Below, one piece after another: positions 16,574-26,534 of a stretch of DNA of 64,000 nucleotides. Position 1 is the first letter of the stretch. Every line of letters starts with the position of its first letter. Both the position numbers and the translations under genes were made by a program. The stretch comes from Chamaesiphon minutus PCC 6605. GTDB lineage: Bacteria; Cyanobacteriota; Cyanobacteriia; Cyanobacteriales; Chamaesiphonaceae. The stretch is from positions 1,798,001-1,862,000 of the forward strand of contig NC_019697.1 in assembly GCF_000317145.1 (NCBI RefSeq), written 5' to 3'. The notes under the pieces were generated by a model. It was not told where the DNA came from, made no database searches, and saw only the letters and a program-made list of their open reading frames with translations.

Positions 16574-18727
16574 TTAATGGTGGCTAGTCAGGTCTAAAAA
16601 ATTACTGGGATTGCCGAAGTAGCTGACAAAAACTTGTTTTTTCGCTCTAGTCGCGGCGACGTGTAGTAGGCAACGTTCGCCAGCAAGGAGCTTTTCTTTC
16701 GCAGATGGTTCGGAAGCTCGATCGATTAAGTTCTGAAGCGGCATCGTCCGCTCGTTGAGTCCAGGTAAAATTGTATAGTCGAACTGCAAGCCTTTAATCC
16801 GGTGCATTGTTGCTAACCTCAATCCTGCTTCTGCTGGGTTATCGGCTTGATGTCTGTGAATGCGTTTAGTGCGAATATTTAAGTTTTTAAGGGCTTGTTC
16901 GTATGTATCTAATAATTTATTCGTTCTGACAGCCAGACAAATAGATGATAGCCCCTGTTGTGCCTCGATCTTACCTAAAAGTTCTTGAAGATAAATAATT
17001 TCCTCTTCCAGTCGATTGAAACCTCGAACGATCGGGACTTCTCCATACATTAAAGAGCGATAATCTTTGGTAGAGTCCAACCCGCCATCTAGATCGTCGG
17101 CAGTTACGCCTGTTAAGATCGCGATCGCCCAAGCTCTGATTTCGTCAGTAGTGCGATAGTTGAGGCGGAGTTTTTTCGATCTACCTCGAATATCGATACC
17201 GCAACGGCTGAGTGTGGCAACTTTGCCGTAAATCCGCTGATGGGCATCGCCGACAATAAATAAGTCGTTGGGCTTACTTTCGCCGACAATCGATCGCAAC
17301 AGGGAGAATGCCGCATCACTTAAATCTTGAGCTTCATCGACAATTATTGCTTGATACGGTAGAGCTTCTGCGCCTTTAGTTGCCAAAATTTGCCTAGCAT
17401 CGTGCATCGCATCCTCTGGTTCGCGTTTGCCCCGTTCTTTTAACAAGTTGCGATATTCTTCAAAGACAACCCAAATCGCTTGTCGTTGTTGACGACTCAA
17501 TCTAGTGCCTCTGCCATTGCGCTTGGCAACTAGATAATCTTTGGCGACTTGACATCCTTGGGCTACGACAACATCTCGCCACTCTTCTTGGTAGAAACTC
17601 AGGGGTAGTCCTAGCTCCGTAGGTGCGATTTGATAGGCTTCCTCCCAGATTTGCTCTGTAGCGGCTTCATCGTAAATAACTGTGGTTTCTACTCCTTCTT
17701 GCTTGAGAAATTCTTCTACCCAAGCATGGATATTGATGACGCGAATTCGCTGCATAATCTCTTTCGAGCAGATCGAGCGGAGGTTAGCTTCGATATCGAC
17801 GGCTAAGTTTTTGGTAAATGTAGTGAGTAAAATCCGATCGCTTGGACGATTAAAGCGGTGTTGAGCCAGCCATTTAGCTCGATGGATAGCAACTACGGTT
17901 TTGCCCGTTCCCGCACCGCCCAGGACGCGCACGGAGCCACTGGCATCTCTTTCGACGAGGTTTCGTTGGGAGGGATGGAGGAATACTCGCCATTTGTCTA
18001 GTGGAGCTGCCAGCATCTCTTCAAGTTCGGCATCGTCGGTAATGACGATAAACCGACTGCGACTATCGACACGAGCGAGCGCGGCTTCTAAATCTTCGGG
18101 ATCGATTGGGGGTTGTTCCTTGGTTTTTTCTAGTTGGGCAAATACTTCGCCAATCGCGTAGCCCGCTGCCAACATAATTAGGGCATCACTGGCTTCGGTA
18201 GGTAGGTGGGGTAAAATTTGGTCTACATCTTCATCGGTGACTACTTGACGCAGTGCTGGTAAGAGAATATTGGGGACTCCTAGCCGCATCAAATCTCGAT
18301 CTTTGAGCGCGTTGAATTTACCGATAGTTTGGGTGACGTACTTTTCCTGAAGTCGATCGGTTGCCGCCTCTACTGCTTCGACATCCACGATCTGGAGGGC
18401 ACCAGAAACTTCATTGATGATACATCGCTTGCGAGTTGCCCACTGATAAGCTTCATCGTGTTTATCCGCCCAGAGGAGAATGTAAGTATTGCCCGTATCT
18501 GGTTTGAGAATAATTGCGCGATGGGCTTCATCGATGCGGATCGATCTCATTCGTTTGTCGCGACTATTGTGGATCGTTTCATAGTTTAATCCCGATCGCG
18601 CTGGAGCTTGTTTAAAGCGATTGATGACCTCTGACATTTTACCCTGAGCTTTCTTGGGTAGACGACTGTAAGCATCAAAAAATTCGTCTGAAATTGCTAA
18701 TCGGAGTTGATTTTCTAGCATCGTCAT
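16574..18727 (-). CDS. RelE-like domain fused to UvrD/Rep-type helicase
   Basis: 717 aa. Residues ~8-100 resemble a RelE/YoeB-type fold (FFDAYSRLPKKAQGKMSEVI, then RSIRIDEAHRAIIL and ILLWADKHDEAY). From ~265 it is a superfamily 1A helicase: Walker A GGAGTGKTVVAIHRA, Walker B IIVDEAQDLSD (~460), LRLNYRTTDEIRAWA, MHRIKGLQFDYTILPG and the C-terminal VAATRAKKQVFVSYFG. It probably unwinds or tracks along DNA in the island's defence activity. It lies 3 bp downstream of the 2148-aa helicase gene, so it is the last gene of that operon. No phospholipase-D DrmC gene is present, and this may take its place. Confidence 0.8.
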   Translation of the reverse strand: MTMLENQLRLAISDEFFDAYSRLPKKAQGKMSEVINRFKQAPARSGLNYETIHNSRDKRMRSIRIDEAHRAIILKPDTGNTYILLWADKHDEAYQWATRKRCIINEVSGALQIVDVEAVEAATDRLQEKYVTQTIGKFNALKDRDLMRLGVPNILLPALRQVVTDEDVDQILPHLPTEASDALIMLAAGYAIGEVFAQLEKTKEQPPIDPEDLEAALARVDSRSRFIVITDDAELEEMLAAPLDKWRVFLHPSQRNLVERDASGSVRVLGGAGTGKTVVAIHRAKWLAQHRFNRPSDRILLTTFTKNLAVDIEANLRSICSKEIMQRIRVINIHAWVEEFLKQEGVETTVIYDEAATEQIWEEAYQIAPTELGLPLSFYQEEWRDVVVAQGCQVAKDYLVAKRNGRGTRLSRQQRQAIWVVFEEYRNLLKERGKREPEDAMHDARQILATKGAEALPYQAIIVDEAQDLSDAAFSLLRSIVGESKPNDLFIVGDAHQRIYGKVATLSRCGIDIRGRSKKLRLNYRTTDEIRAWAIAILTGVTADDLDGGLDSTKDYRSLMYGEVPIVRGFNRLEEEIIYLQELLGKIEAQQGLSSICLAVRTNKLLDTYEQALKNLNIRTKRIHRHQADNPAEAGLRLATMHRIKGLQFDYTILPGLNERTMPLQNLIDRASEPSAKEKLLAGERCLLHVAATRAKKQVFVSYFGNPSNFLDLTSHH

Positions 18728-18730
18728 CTG

Positions 18731-21700
18731 TTATCTTGGCTGAGATAGTTTGCTGTAAATATCTGTCAATAGTTCTTGGTTGAGATCGTTTGTTTCATAG
18801 ACAATCCAACCAGATCGCTCGAACGCCGCTCGATCTTCTACGGTGAGGACGATCGCGATTTTGGCATCGAGCCAAGCTAATTCTGCCATGCCGATGACTA
18901 GTTGCCGTTCGCTGAGGAGTTCGTAGCCAGCTTCTGGTAATAGCCATCGTTCGGCTTCCATTCGATCGATCGCGTCGATTAATTCATCGGCTACCATTAA
19001 GCTCTTAATTTCCGCCCAAGTTGAAGTTTCTGGGGGTAAATCTGCCGAAGTAAAATCGACTACTAATGGTGGCACTATCCCAGATTGGTACATACTGGCT
19101 GTCAGCCAGTAGAAATGGGGGAGAAATTGATACAGATTGGCTAATCTCAACATTTCTACCCAGTTAGTATGGACTATTTCACCATCTGGATCGAGGTTTT
19201 CATCTGTCAAAATTAGCGTAACTAAACTGGCTGATAAATCGAGTTGTCGATGACGCTGAATATCGACACCAATCCAAACTTTTAATAGCGTTGAAACCTC
19301 GATCGCATTGGCGATATATTTGGATTCGCTAGACCAACTCTCGACCGCTTGAGTGCCCAGATAGTTGGCGATCTGTTGTTGCCAATGTGGTAAATTTTGC
19401 TGCGGATTTGCTTGTGCTGCCGTCCGCATTAATGCCCATTGCCCCCACTGTGATGCTTCGGGATGGGCGAGGTAAGCCATCAGCCAATCAAAGCTACTCA
19501 GGGATTCTAGCGGACGTAGATCTAGACATTTATATTGCTGATAAACAGCTTCTGCATTAGCTTTAAAACCAGGATTGAGGGCACAGTTTAAACCATCCCT
19601 ACTTTCACCTTGGCGAATACGATCTGGATCGATCTGAGCTTCGACATCATCCCAAGTAATTGACCAACACCAGTAGTTATTGGTGCGGACGATCGCCAAT
19701 CTTTGTTGAATATCTTTCTCTAATCGATCGCGGTGATATTCCCAACCGTCGGTAAAAATCGCGATCGGTTTACTCCCAGAACGACTGGATGCAGGGCGAA
19801 AGACGAAATCAGCTCTGGAGGGATAATTTACCCCTTCATTTTTGCCCAAGGAGACTTGCAGTTCGATTATCCATGCTGCTTCGCCGAGCTTGAGATAGTA
19901 ACCTGCTTTGCCGTTGATGATGTCTTGTTTGAGCAAGGGCGGTTCTTGCTGTCGATCGATGCCGCGATAGCGACGAATTGCTTCGATAAAACGGCGTTCT
20001 AATTCGCTTTCAAAATTGCTATTTACTCGAATTGCCGATAATCCTTGGGAATTTTCCTTTAGTTGCGGCCAGTGTTTGAGGATGGCAGCTAACTCGGAAA
20101 TCGCTGTTTGGCGGCTGGTTTCATCTAAATCGAAGCTGTTACGGTAGGCGAACAGACAGCGATAGCAGCCATCTTCGCAGGGACAAATGCGGATGTGTGC
20201 TAAGGCTTGTTGGAAGACATCGCGGAGTTTTTGGGGATCTCGCAGTAGTTGTTTGAGGTAGCCAGTCCCACCAGGTACGCTGTCATAGAGGTAGAGGAAA
20301 GATTTGCGCTGGTTGGAGTTGGTTTGGGGTTCCTCGGAGATCGTGACTTTGAGATGGTCGATCTGACCACCAAACTTGAGTTTTAAGCCCAGTTGGAGCG
20401 CGGCAATAAACGAGCTTTGTCCTTTGGTCGTCCAAAAAGTTTCATCGGGTAAGAGAAAGCGCATCGCTTCGGATTCAAACTCCCGATAGAGATAGAGGAC
20501 ATCTTGAATTTTTGCCAGATCGGGTTTATCGCGATATTTACAGGCAATGCTGTGTTCCTGGCTCTGGTTGGTAGGATTGCGCTTGAGTACCTTGCCACAA
20601 CCCGTGCAGATCTTAAACCCTCTGGTGTTAAAGTTTCGCCCGCCTAAAGTGACTTTTTCCCCAATGGGACTGGGTTCACCGAGGTTGATTTCCCGAAAGT
20701 TACAGCGGGAGATGTACTCGAAACCAAAGGGAAATTCTGGATCTGCGACTAAATAAGTCTGTTCGCGGTACTCTGGTTCGGAATCTACCAGCAGGGAACG
20801 CTGAAAGAAAGCGGCGTTGCGCTCTTCACTATCATCGCCAAACCGACTATCTCGATCGGCTGTAGTCGCGACAACTTGGCGCAATCGGAGCATCGATCGC
20901 AAGCGTCCGCTATCCGACCACATCCCGTCGCTACAGCGGGGGCAGGATTTAGCTTGAAATTCGGGACGGGTTCGCTGTAAGGCACAACTGCAATTACGAC
21001 ACATCCGCCACTCTTCGATCCCTGAAAGCTGTAAGTCAATTTGGTCGATGCGGACTTGCCGCCCCTCGGCATAAAAAGTGCTATTGGGGACTAATTCCCG
21101 AATGGCTAACGCGCCAGGGCGTTCGTAAGTGAGGGTGGAGGTTTCATATCGTTTGCCACTGGGATCTTGCTCTGTGTTAGTCTTGCGCCAAATAATCGAT
21201 CTGAGGGTGACTCCAGCTTCGGGAAAGGCGTAGTTAGGGAGTAAACCCTCGTCGGTGAGAAAGTTTAAGATCTGTTTGTTGTCGATCTCCTTAATTAGTT
21301 GGCGGAAGCTAGCTTTTTCAATTTCCAGCTCGCGGAGTTTGTCTGGATCTTGCTGTTGGAGGGCATCCGGCAATTCTTTGAATGCTTTGATTCTAGCGGT
21401 AATGGCTTTTGATTGATTCACCAATCGCTTGCGTTCGTTTTGGATACTTTGTAAGCGATCGATTATGCGCCAGCGTAAACCGCCACAATCTCGTTCGCCT
21501 TGCTCCATAAATTGTCGCAGATGACGGCGGCTATTTTCGGCCAATTCGGTATCAAATAGTCCCTCAAAATCGGCGACTAGTTGCGCTTGACGGGTGTGAA
21601 TATATTCCAGCCAGTTGTAGGGGAATCGTTGGGTATTGGCTTTTTCGAGATTGCTCAAGGCATCGCGCAAAGCTTTGGGAAAGTCCCCGACGGTAATCCC

Positions 21701-24700
21701 TGTCGCGACCCAGCGATCGAGACAAAATGCTGTCAGTTGTCGTTCTAAAATAGCTGAAGCATCTAGATAACAGCCTGCTGGGGTGACATTTCCGGCGATC
21801 ATTTCCTCCGGTTCGGCATAGAAATAGAGATCGTGGGGGCGCACATTGGCAATGGTACTAACTAAGGCATTCCCATCCCGTCGTCCCGCCCGCCCGACCC
21901 GCTGTTGGAAGTTGGCGGTACTAGGGGGGACGGAGCAAAGTAACACGGTGGATAAATCGCCGATATTAATCCCCATTTCGAGCGTGGAAGTCGCCGATAG
22001 TAAGTTGGGATCGCACCGACGTTGACCATTGATAAACCGTTCTTCTAATAACTCGCGGTTATCTCTAGCTAGGAGTCCGGTATGGTCGGCGGCAACAATC
22101 CGCAGCACTTCGCCGCTGTGATAGAGTTGGCGGTAGTATGCCAGTCCATTATTGGGATCGATCTGATAGCGACCATCGCAGCCTTTGGTCATGCAAGTCA
22201 TCTGCTGGAGCGAGTTCAACTCCACACTACTGGCGGTAAGTTGATGCCGACAGCGATCGCATACCAATACTTGTCCATCACTGTGTAAGTGTAAACCCGT
22301 CAGCGGAATTCCCCAAGCTTTGCCACCCTCTTGGAGGTTTTTCTCTTGAAGCAAGCCAACTTCACTCAGGATGGTGAGGGTGGTATGCAAGATGTCGATC
22401 GAGACTTCTTTGAGAATTAGCAGCGAGATATCTCTAAATACCCGCTCCGTCCAGTCTTCGCACCAACTAAACTGCTTCCCAGGCTTCATTACCTGCTCGA
22501 ACCGATCGGATTTGGCGGTCGCATTGACATAAAAAATCGGTGCCGGAATTCGGGGGCCGATCGGCGGCATATAGGTATACTTCTTCCAGAGGAAGGTATT
22601 GCCTCCAGAGGTGATGTAATTTTCGGTGGCGGGTTGCAAAATGCCCCCGCGCTGGCGGAGGTGATGGAGAATGCCGAGGATAAATTGGCGAATGCGATCG
22701 CCATCGACCGATCTCAATATTTCAATTTCATTGGTCAAGCGCAGATGCAGTGCGGCTACTCCTCGATCGATCGTGGCGGGGTCGAAAGAGACGCTACAAC
22801 TAGCACTGCGCTCCAGGGAGGGGCCGACAGCCGATCGATGTCCGAATTGTTGGACGATTTCCCAAGTCAGGCGTTCTGCGAGTAATTTGGGGAGGGTCGT
22901 CGATCGATCTAGTTCGAGTTTATCCCCTTTAATATAGTCATCCCATTCTCGCAGCCAGACTAGATCGGCGGGTAAAAAGGTGGCAATATAATCGGCAGTG
23001 GTGGTAAATTTTGACTGCCAATAGTTGGGAAAATCATCTACTAAAGTCTTCAAAGTCGGAAGCGTGGACGCATTTCTAATCGTGTGGGCGATCGCGGTAC
23101 GGAGGGTCGTCCGATAGGTACGCGCTCCATAGAAACCCGCACGATGGGCGGCATCCTGGACGGAATCGGAGAAGGTGAGCAGTTTTTTATCGTGATTGAA
23201 GGGGGTCGTGTACAATACCCCAATCATCGCGCTGGTGAGACTGGCCGCCTGTGCCCCTAAAATTGACAGACCGCTACTACTCTGACAGTAGGGACAGTCA
23301 TTGGTCGAAACCAGTTGTTTCTGTCCTTGGTGAGTATCATTTTTGGTATTGTCGGGAATTTCGACGGCGATTAAACCTTCGCTATTGCAGGACAGGCATT
23401 TGGTAGCAGTGGGTAGATTAATCCGAAAACAGTCTGGGCAAAATTTGGCTGCATCCAGTAGAGCCGATCTGCCTGGGGTAGTGGGAAATAAATAGGTAAC
23501 GAGGGGACTGCTGCTAAAGAAGGCACGATAGAAACTTTGAAGGTCATTTGATGCTAACTGGCGATCGCCTTGTCTGGGACGCAAACCCGCCCAGCCTGTA
23601 GCTCCACAATCGCGACAATGGACGATCGGTAAGGTTTTTTTCAGATGTGGGGGTGTGAGATCGCTCGAAAATAACAATTCTGGCTGGGTAGAAATCGAAC
23701 CAACCATCCGCCGTAGTTCGCGCAACCAAAATTGTACCCGCAATGTCACCCACGGCACGACGATTGAGCTACCGTCGGCTAAGTTAATTCTGCGCCGAGC
23801 GGTGGCTACCAGGCTCAGTAAGCTATCTAATAGCTGCTGTTGATAAATTAAATCCTTACTGGGGAGTGCGAGGCGTTTTTGGAGGACATCGGTGAGGAGT
23901 TCTGTGTAGGAGTAAGTTTTCTCTCCGACGGTTTTGAGGATGATTTGGACGATCGGCAGGGTGGAAATTTTCTCGCCCAGTTCGATACACCATTCTTCGC
24001 TCAGGGGCGCATCATCAGCGCATTCTAGCTCGATTGTTGGTTCTTCGTCATCTAGCCAGAGGTGTGCTTGTTGGCGGAGGTAAGCTCTCACCCCCATCCC
24101 TTCGCTCGGTAACAGCGGGGAATTGGGTGCGGGTAAGGGGAGGACATTTAACAGAGCATCAGTGAGGAATTCTGCCGCACTCAGGCGATCTTCTTGAACG
24201 ATCGCTAGGTCATCGAAGCTTTCTTGGAAAATTTGCCCAGCATATGCCAACATCTGGGTTTGGCTCTCGCTCCCGCCCAAGGTGGCGGACGTACCTACAC
24301 AGGCGAGATGTTGTTTTGGTGTCTGCAAGCGGTATTTGAGCCGTCGTACCAAGCAGGCGAGATCGGTACCTTGGGCACCATCAAAGGTGTGAAATTCGTC
24401 TACGACGAGATACCGGAAAGTTTCGGGTTGATTGAATGCCCACAATCCTTGGGTTTCGGGCTGGATTAAGAGATAATCCAGCATTTTATAGTTGGTGAGC
24501 AGGATGTCGGGGGGACTGCGGCGGAGGATGGATTTATCGGTAATTACCTGCTCTGGGGACATCATTGCGGTGGGACTATCTTCCTCGCCGCCGATATATA
24601 AACCCGCTGTCACGCGACCTTTGAGGCTGGGAGTGCGATCTATTAATTGGGCGATCCGTTTAGCTTGATCTGTCGCCAAGGCATTCATCGGATAGAGCAA

Positions 24701-25177
24701 GATCGCTTTAATCCCCTGCTTGCCAGCTTCTTGACGGCAATGTTCGAGTAGGGGGAGTAGAAAACATTCAGTTTTACCCGAACCCGTCCCTGTCGCCACG
24801 ATCGTCGATTGGTAGTAGGGGGGACTGAGCCGATTGAAGGCGCGTTCCTGGTGGAGGTGGGGACTAAATTGGAGGGGGATTTCGGGGAAATAATTGGCAC
24901 CTTTGGCACCGGAGCGAAAGGGTAAGCCGACGGAGACATACGGCCCGCGTCCGACGTTATCCGATTGGGCGATAAACCGCTCCATCAGGGTGTCAAACCC
25001 AGGACTGGTGCCGCGAAAGGTAGTGAGGAAATAATCTGAAACGCAGTCCCGCAATTGGTGAGCGACGATGGAGGGAATCATAGTGATCGCTCGGTAGATG
25101 TGGCGGAGGTGGTGAGCTTCATCGAGGGTATAGATTTTACTCGACGATCGCGGCTCGATGTTCGATGCAATTTTCAA
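18731..25177 (-). CDS. DISARM/Druantia-type giant helicase with DUF1998 and nuclease-like tail
   Basis: 2148 aa. A DEAD-type helicase lies at the N-terminus: Walker A ATGTGSGKTECFLLP (~128-135), VVDEFHTFDG (~260), GTSATLGG, and motif VI QRVGRAGRRDG (~1095). The middle has Zn-binding Cys pairs (CRDCGATGW, CPDCFR, CLSC, CPYC). A DUF1998 region follows near 1620-1690 (YDSVPGGTGYL, CEDGCYRCLFAYRNSFD). From ~1740 a PD-(D/E)xK-like segment appears (SRADFVFRP, IAIFTDGWEYHRDR). DISARM normally splits these roles into DrmA and DrmB; Druantia DruE joins helicase and DUF1998. The protein probably recognises or translocates on invading DNA. It is the largest gene in the window. Confidence 0.82.
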   Translation of the reverse strand: MKIASNIEPRSSSKIYTLDEAHHLRHIYRAITMIPSIVAHQLRDCVSDYFLTTFRGTSPGFDTLMERFIAQSDNVGRGPYVSVGLPFRSGAKGANYFPEIPLQFSPHLHQERAFNRLSPPYYQSTIVATGTGSGKTECFLLPLLEHCRQEAGKQGIKAILLYPMNALATDQAKRIAQLIDRTPSLKGRVTAGLYIGGEEDSPTAMMSPEQVITDKSILRRSPPDILLTNYKMLDYLLIQPETQGLWAFNQPETFRYLVVDEFHTFDGAQGTDLACLVRRLKYRLQTPKQHLACVGTSATLGGSESQTQMLAYAGQIFQESFDDLAIVQEDRLSAAEFLTDALLNVLPLPAPNSPLLPSEGMGVRAYLRQQAHLWLDDEEPTIELECADDAPLSEEWCIELGEKISTLPIVQIILKTVGEKTYSYTELLTDVLQKRLALPSKDLIYQQQLLDSLLSLVATARRRINLADGSSIVVPWVTLRVQFWLRELRRMVGSISTQPELLFSSDLTPPHLKKTLPIVHCRDCGATGWAGLRPRQGDRQLASNDLQSFYRAFFSSSPLVTYLFPTTPGRSALLDAAKFCPDCFRINLPTATKCLSCNSEGLIAVEIPDNTKNDTHQGQKQLVSTNDCPYCQSSSGLSILGAQAASLTSAMIGVLYTTPFNHDKKLLTFSDSVQDAAHRAGFYGARTYRTTLRTAIAHTIRNASTLPTLKTLVDDFPNYWQSKFTTTADYIATFLPADLVWLREWDDYIKGDKLELDRSTTLPKLLAERLTWEIVQQFGHRSAVGPSLERSASCSVSFDPATIDRGVAALHLRLTNEIEILRSVDGDRIRQFILGILHHLRQRGGILQPATENYITSGGNTFLWKKYTYMPPIGPRIPAPIFYVNATAKSDRFEQVMKPGKQFSWCEDWTERVFRDISLLILKEVSIDILHTTLTILSEVGLLQEKNLQEGGKAWGIPLTGLHLHSDGQVLVCDRCRHQLTASSVELNSLQQMTCMTKGCDGRYQIDPNNGLAYYRQLYHSGEVLRIVAADHTGLLARDNRELLEERFINGQRRCDPNLLSATSTLEMGINIGDLSTVLLCSVPPSTANFQQRVGRAGRRDGNALVSTIANVRPHDLYFYAEPEEMIAGNVTPAGCYLDASAILERQLTAFCLDRWVATGITVGDFPKALRDALSNLEKANTQRFPYNWLEYIHTRQAQLVADFEGLFDTELAENSRRHLRQFMEQGERDCGGLRWRIIDRLQSIQNERKRLVNQSKAITARIKAFKELPDALQQQDPDKLRELEIEKASFRQLIKEIDNKQILNFLTDEGLLPNYAFPEAGVTLRSIIWRKTNTEQDPSGKRYETSTLTYERPGALAIRELVPNSTFYAEGRQVRIDQIDLQLSGIEEWRMCRNCSCALQRTRPEFQAKSCPRCSDGMWSDSGRLRSMLRLRQVVATTADRDSRFGDDSEERNAAFFQRSLLVDSEPEYREQTYLVADPEFPFGFEYISRCNFREINLGEPSPIGEKVTLGGRNFNTRGFKICTGCGKVLKRNPTNQSQEHSIACKYRDKPDLAKIQDVLYLYREFESEAMRFLLPDETFWTTKGQSSFIAALQLGLKLKFGGQIDHLKVTISEEPQTNSNQRKSFLYLYDSVPGGTGYLKQLLRDPQKLRDVFQQALAHIRICPCEDGCYRCLFAYRNSFDLDETSRQTAISELAAILKHWPQLKENSQGLSAIRVNSNFESELERRFIEAIRRYRGIDRQQEPPLLKQDIINGKAGYYLKLGEAAWIIELQVSLGKNEGVNYPSRADFVFRPASSRSGSKPIAIFTDGWEYHRDRLEKDIQQRLAIVRTNNYWCWSITWDDVEAQIDPDRIRQGESRDGLNCALNPGFKANAEAVYQQYKCLDLRPLESLSSFDWLMAYLAHPEASQWGQWALMRTAAQANPQQNLPHWQQQIANYLGTQAVESWSSESKYIANAIEVSTLLKVWIGVDIQRHRQLDLSASLVTLILTDENLDPDGEIVHTNWVEMLRLANLYQFLPHFYWLTASMYQSGIVPPLVVDFTSADLPPETSTWAEIKSLMVADELIDAIDRMEAERWLLPEAGYELLSERQLVIGMAELAWLDAKIAIVLTVEDRAAFERSGWIVYETNDLNQELLTDIYSKLSQPR

Positions 25178-25401
25178 TCATAATACTACCTGGGGTGTAT
25201 GTTGGATTAAGCGGTTGAGACTAGTGCCTTAGTATTATATATAAAAATTTTCCATAGAAGTGGAGATACATCGCCTGAAGGATAGGCAAAACAACTATAG
25301 AGTTAGATCTCATGTACTGAAAACATCAGGGGTATTCGTTCAATTTCAACCATCGATTTGTGAGTCAGGGGTAAAATATCCAATTAACAATTTTAAAAAA
25401 T
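25178..25401. promoter_or_regulatory. divergent promoter region
   Basis: 224-bp gap between the leftward 2148-aa helicase gene and the rightward DUF262 operon. It is AT-rich around 25230-25260 (ATTATATATAAAAATTTT) and should hold both promoters. I cannot assign exact boxes or an operator. Confidence 0.4.
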
Positions 25402-26532
25402 ATGGTCGAAAATTTGAAGCCTGAAAAATTTAATGATGTTGTTGAAACTGACGACGATACACCTCAAGAATACAATACTGAAAATGCTGGCTTATATCCT
25501 TATGACCCAACAAAAATAGATATTGATATTAGGGAGAGTCCATATACTGTCTTTGAGTTAAAGAGAAGATGCGATCAGAAAAAGATAATTCTCGATCCTG
25601 AGTTTCAAAGAAATCCAAATGTATGGAATTTAAAGCAAAAAAGTAAATTTATCGAATCAATTATTCTTAATTTTCCTTTGCCTTATTGGTATGTAACGCA
25701 AACTAGAAATGGAGAATACATAGTTGTAGATGGATTGCAGCGAACTTTAGCCATCCGTGATTTCATGAATAACGAATTCAAATTAACTGGGCTAGAAGCT
25801 TTGTCACACTTAAATAATCTCAATTTTGAAGACTTGAAAAAATTACAGGGAGATTATGAAACTAGAATTGAAGATAAAAAAATTTCTTTGTATGTAATTC
25901 AACATTCTGCATCTTCAAAAGTTATATATGATATTTTTAACCGGGTAAATACTGGAGGTACAAAATTAGAAAGGCAGGAGATTAGAAACTGTATTTTTAC
26001 AGGAAAATCAACAAGATTATTGAAAAATATATCAGAACAAGAATATTTTAAGCAAGCAATTGATAGTGGCTTTTCTCCAAAAAGAATGAAAGATAGAGAG
26101 CTGATACTACGTTATCTTGCTTTTAGAATATGTGATGATTATCATGAGAATTACCAAGGAAACATGAATAATTTTCTTGAAGAAGCTATGCAAAAAATTA
26201 ACTTGATGTCAGACGAGAAAATAGATGAATTGACAAAGGACTTTGAACGAGTGATGAGATTAACTTATGATTTTTTTGAGAAAGAAAATTTTCGATTACC
26301 CCAAGATCACAACAGAGGAAAAGTTAATATGATTATGTTTGAATCTATTTCTTATTTTTTTTCAACACACAGAAATCAATTTTTAGAGCAAAACAAAGAA
26401 GCAATAAAACTGAATTTTGTAAACTTGAGACAAAATGAAGAATATGTTAATTCAATTAAACGAGTTAGAAACGATCGAGATATGGTTACTAGAAGATTTG
26501 ATTTAGCACAAGAAATTTTGGGAGATGTTTAA
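25402..26532 (+). CDS. DUF262 (GmrSD N-domain type) protein
   Basis: 376 aa. The DUF262 hallmark appears as LDPEFQRNPNVWNLKQKSKF (~60-79), then FIESIILNFPLPYWYV, and the catalytic-loop motif VVDGLQRTLAIRDFM (~108-122), with FNRVNTGGTKLERQEIRN after it. This ParB/Srx-like fold is found in GmrSD and other NTP-driven antiphage nucleases. The HNH-type C-terminal half of GmrSD is absent, so activity probably depends on the partner genes. It is markedly more AT-rich than its neighbours and lies 2 bp from the ATPase gene, so a transferred cassette is likely. Confidence 0.85.
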   Translation: MVENLKPEKFNDVVETDDDTPQEYNTENAGLYPYDPTKIDIDIRESPYTVFELKRRCDQKKIILDPEFQRNPNVWNLKQKSKFIESIILNFPLPYWYVTQTRNGEYIVVDGLQRTLAIRDFMNNEFKLTGLEALSHLNNLNFEDLKKLQGDYETRIEDKKISLYVIQHSASSKVIYDIFNRVNTGGTKLERQEIRNCIFTGKSTRLLKNISEQEYFKQAIDSGFSPKRMKDRELILRYLAFRICDDYHENYQGNMNNFLEEAMQKINLMSDEKIDELTKDFERVMRLTYDFFEKENFRLPQDHNRGKVNMIMFESISYFFSTHRNQFLEQNKEAIKLNFVNLRQNEEYVNSIKRVRNDRDMVTRRFDLAQEILGDV

Positions 26533-26534
26533 GG

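Noticed and set aside
22634-22937. Open frames antisense to the 2148-aa helicase gene
   Set aside because: Lie wholly within a gene with clear conserved motifs; composition fits antisense shadows.
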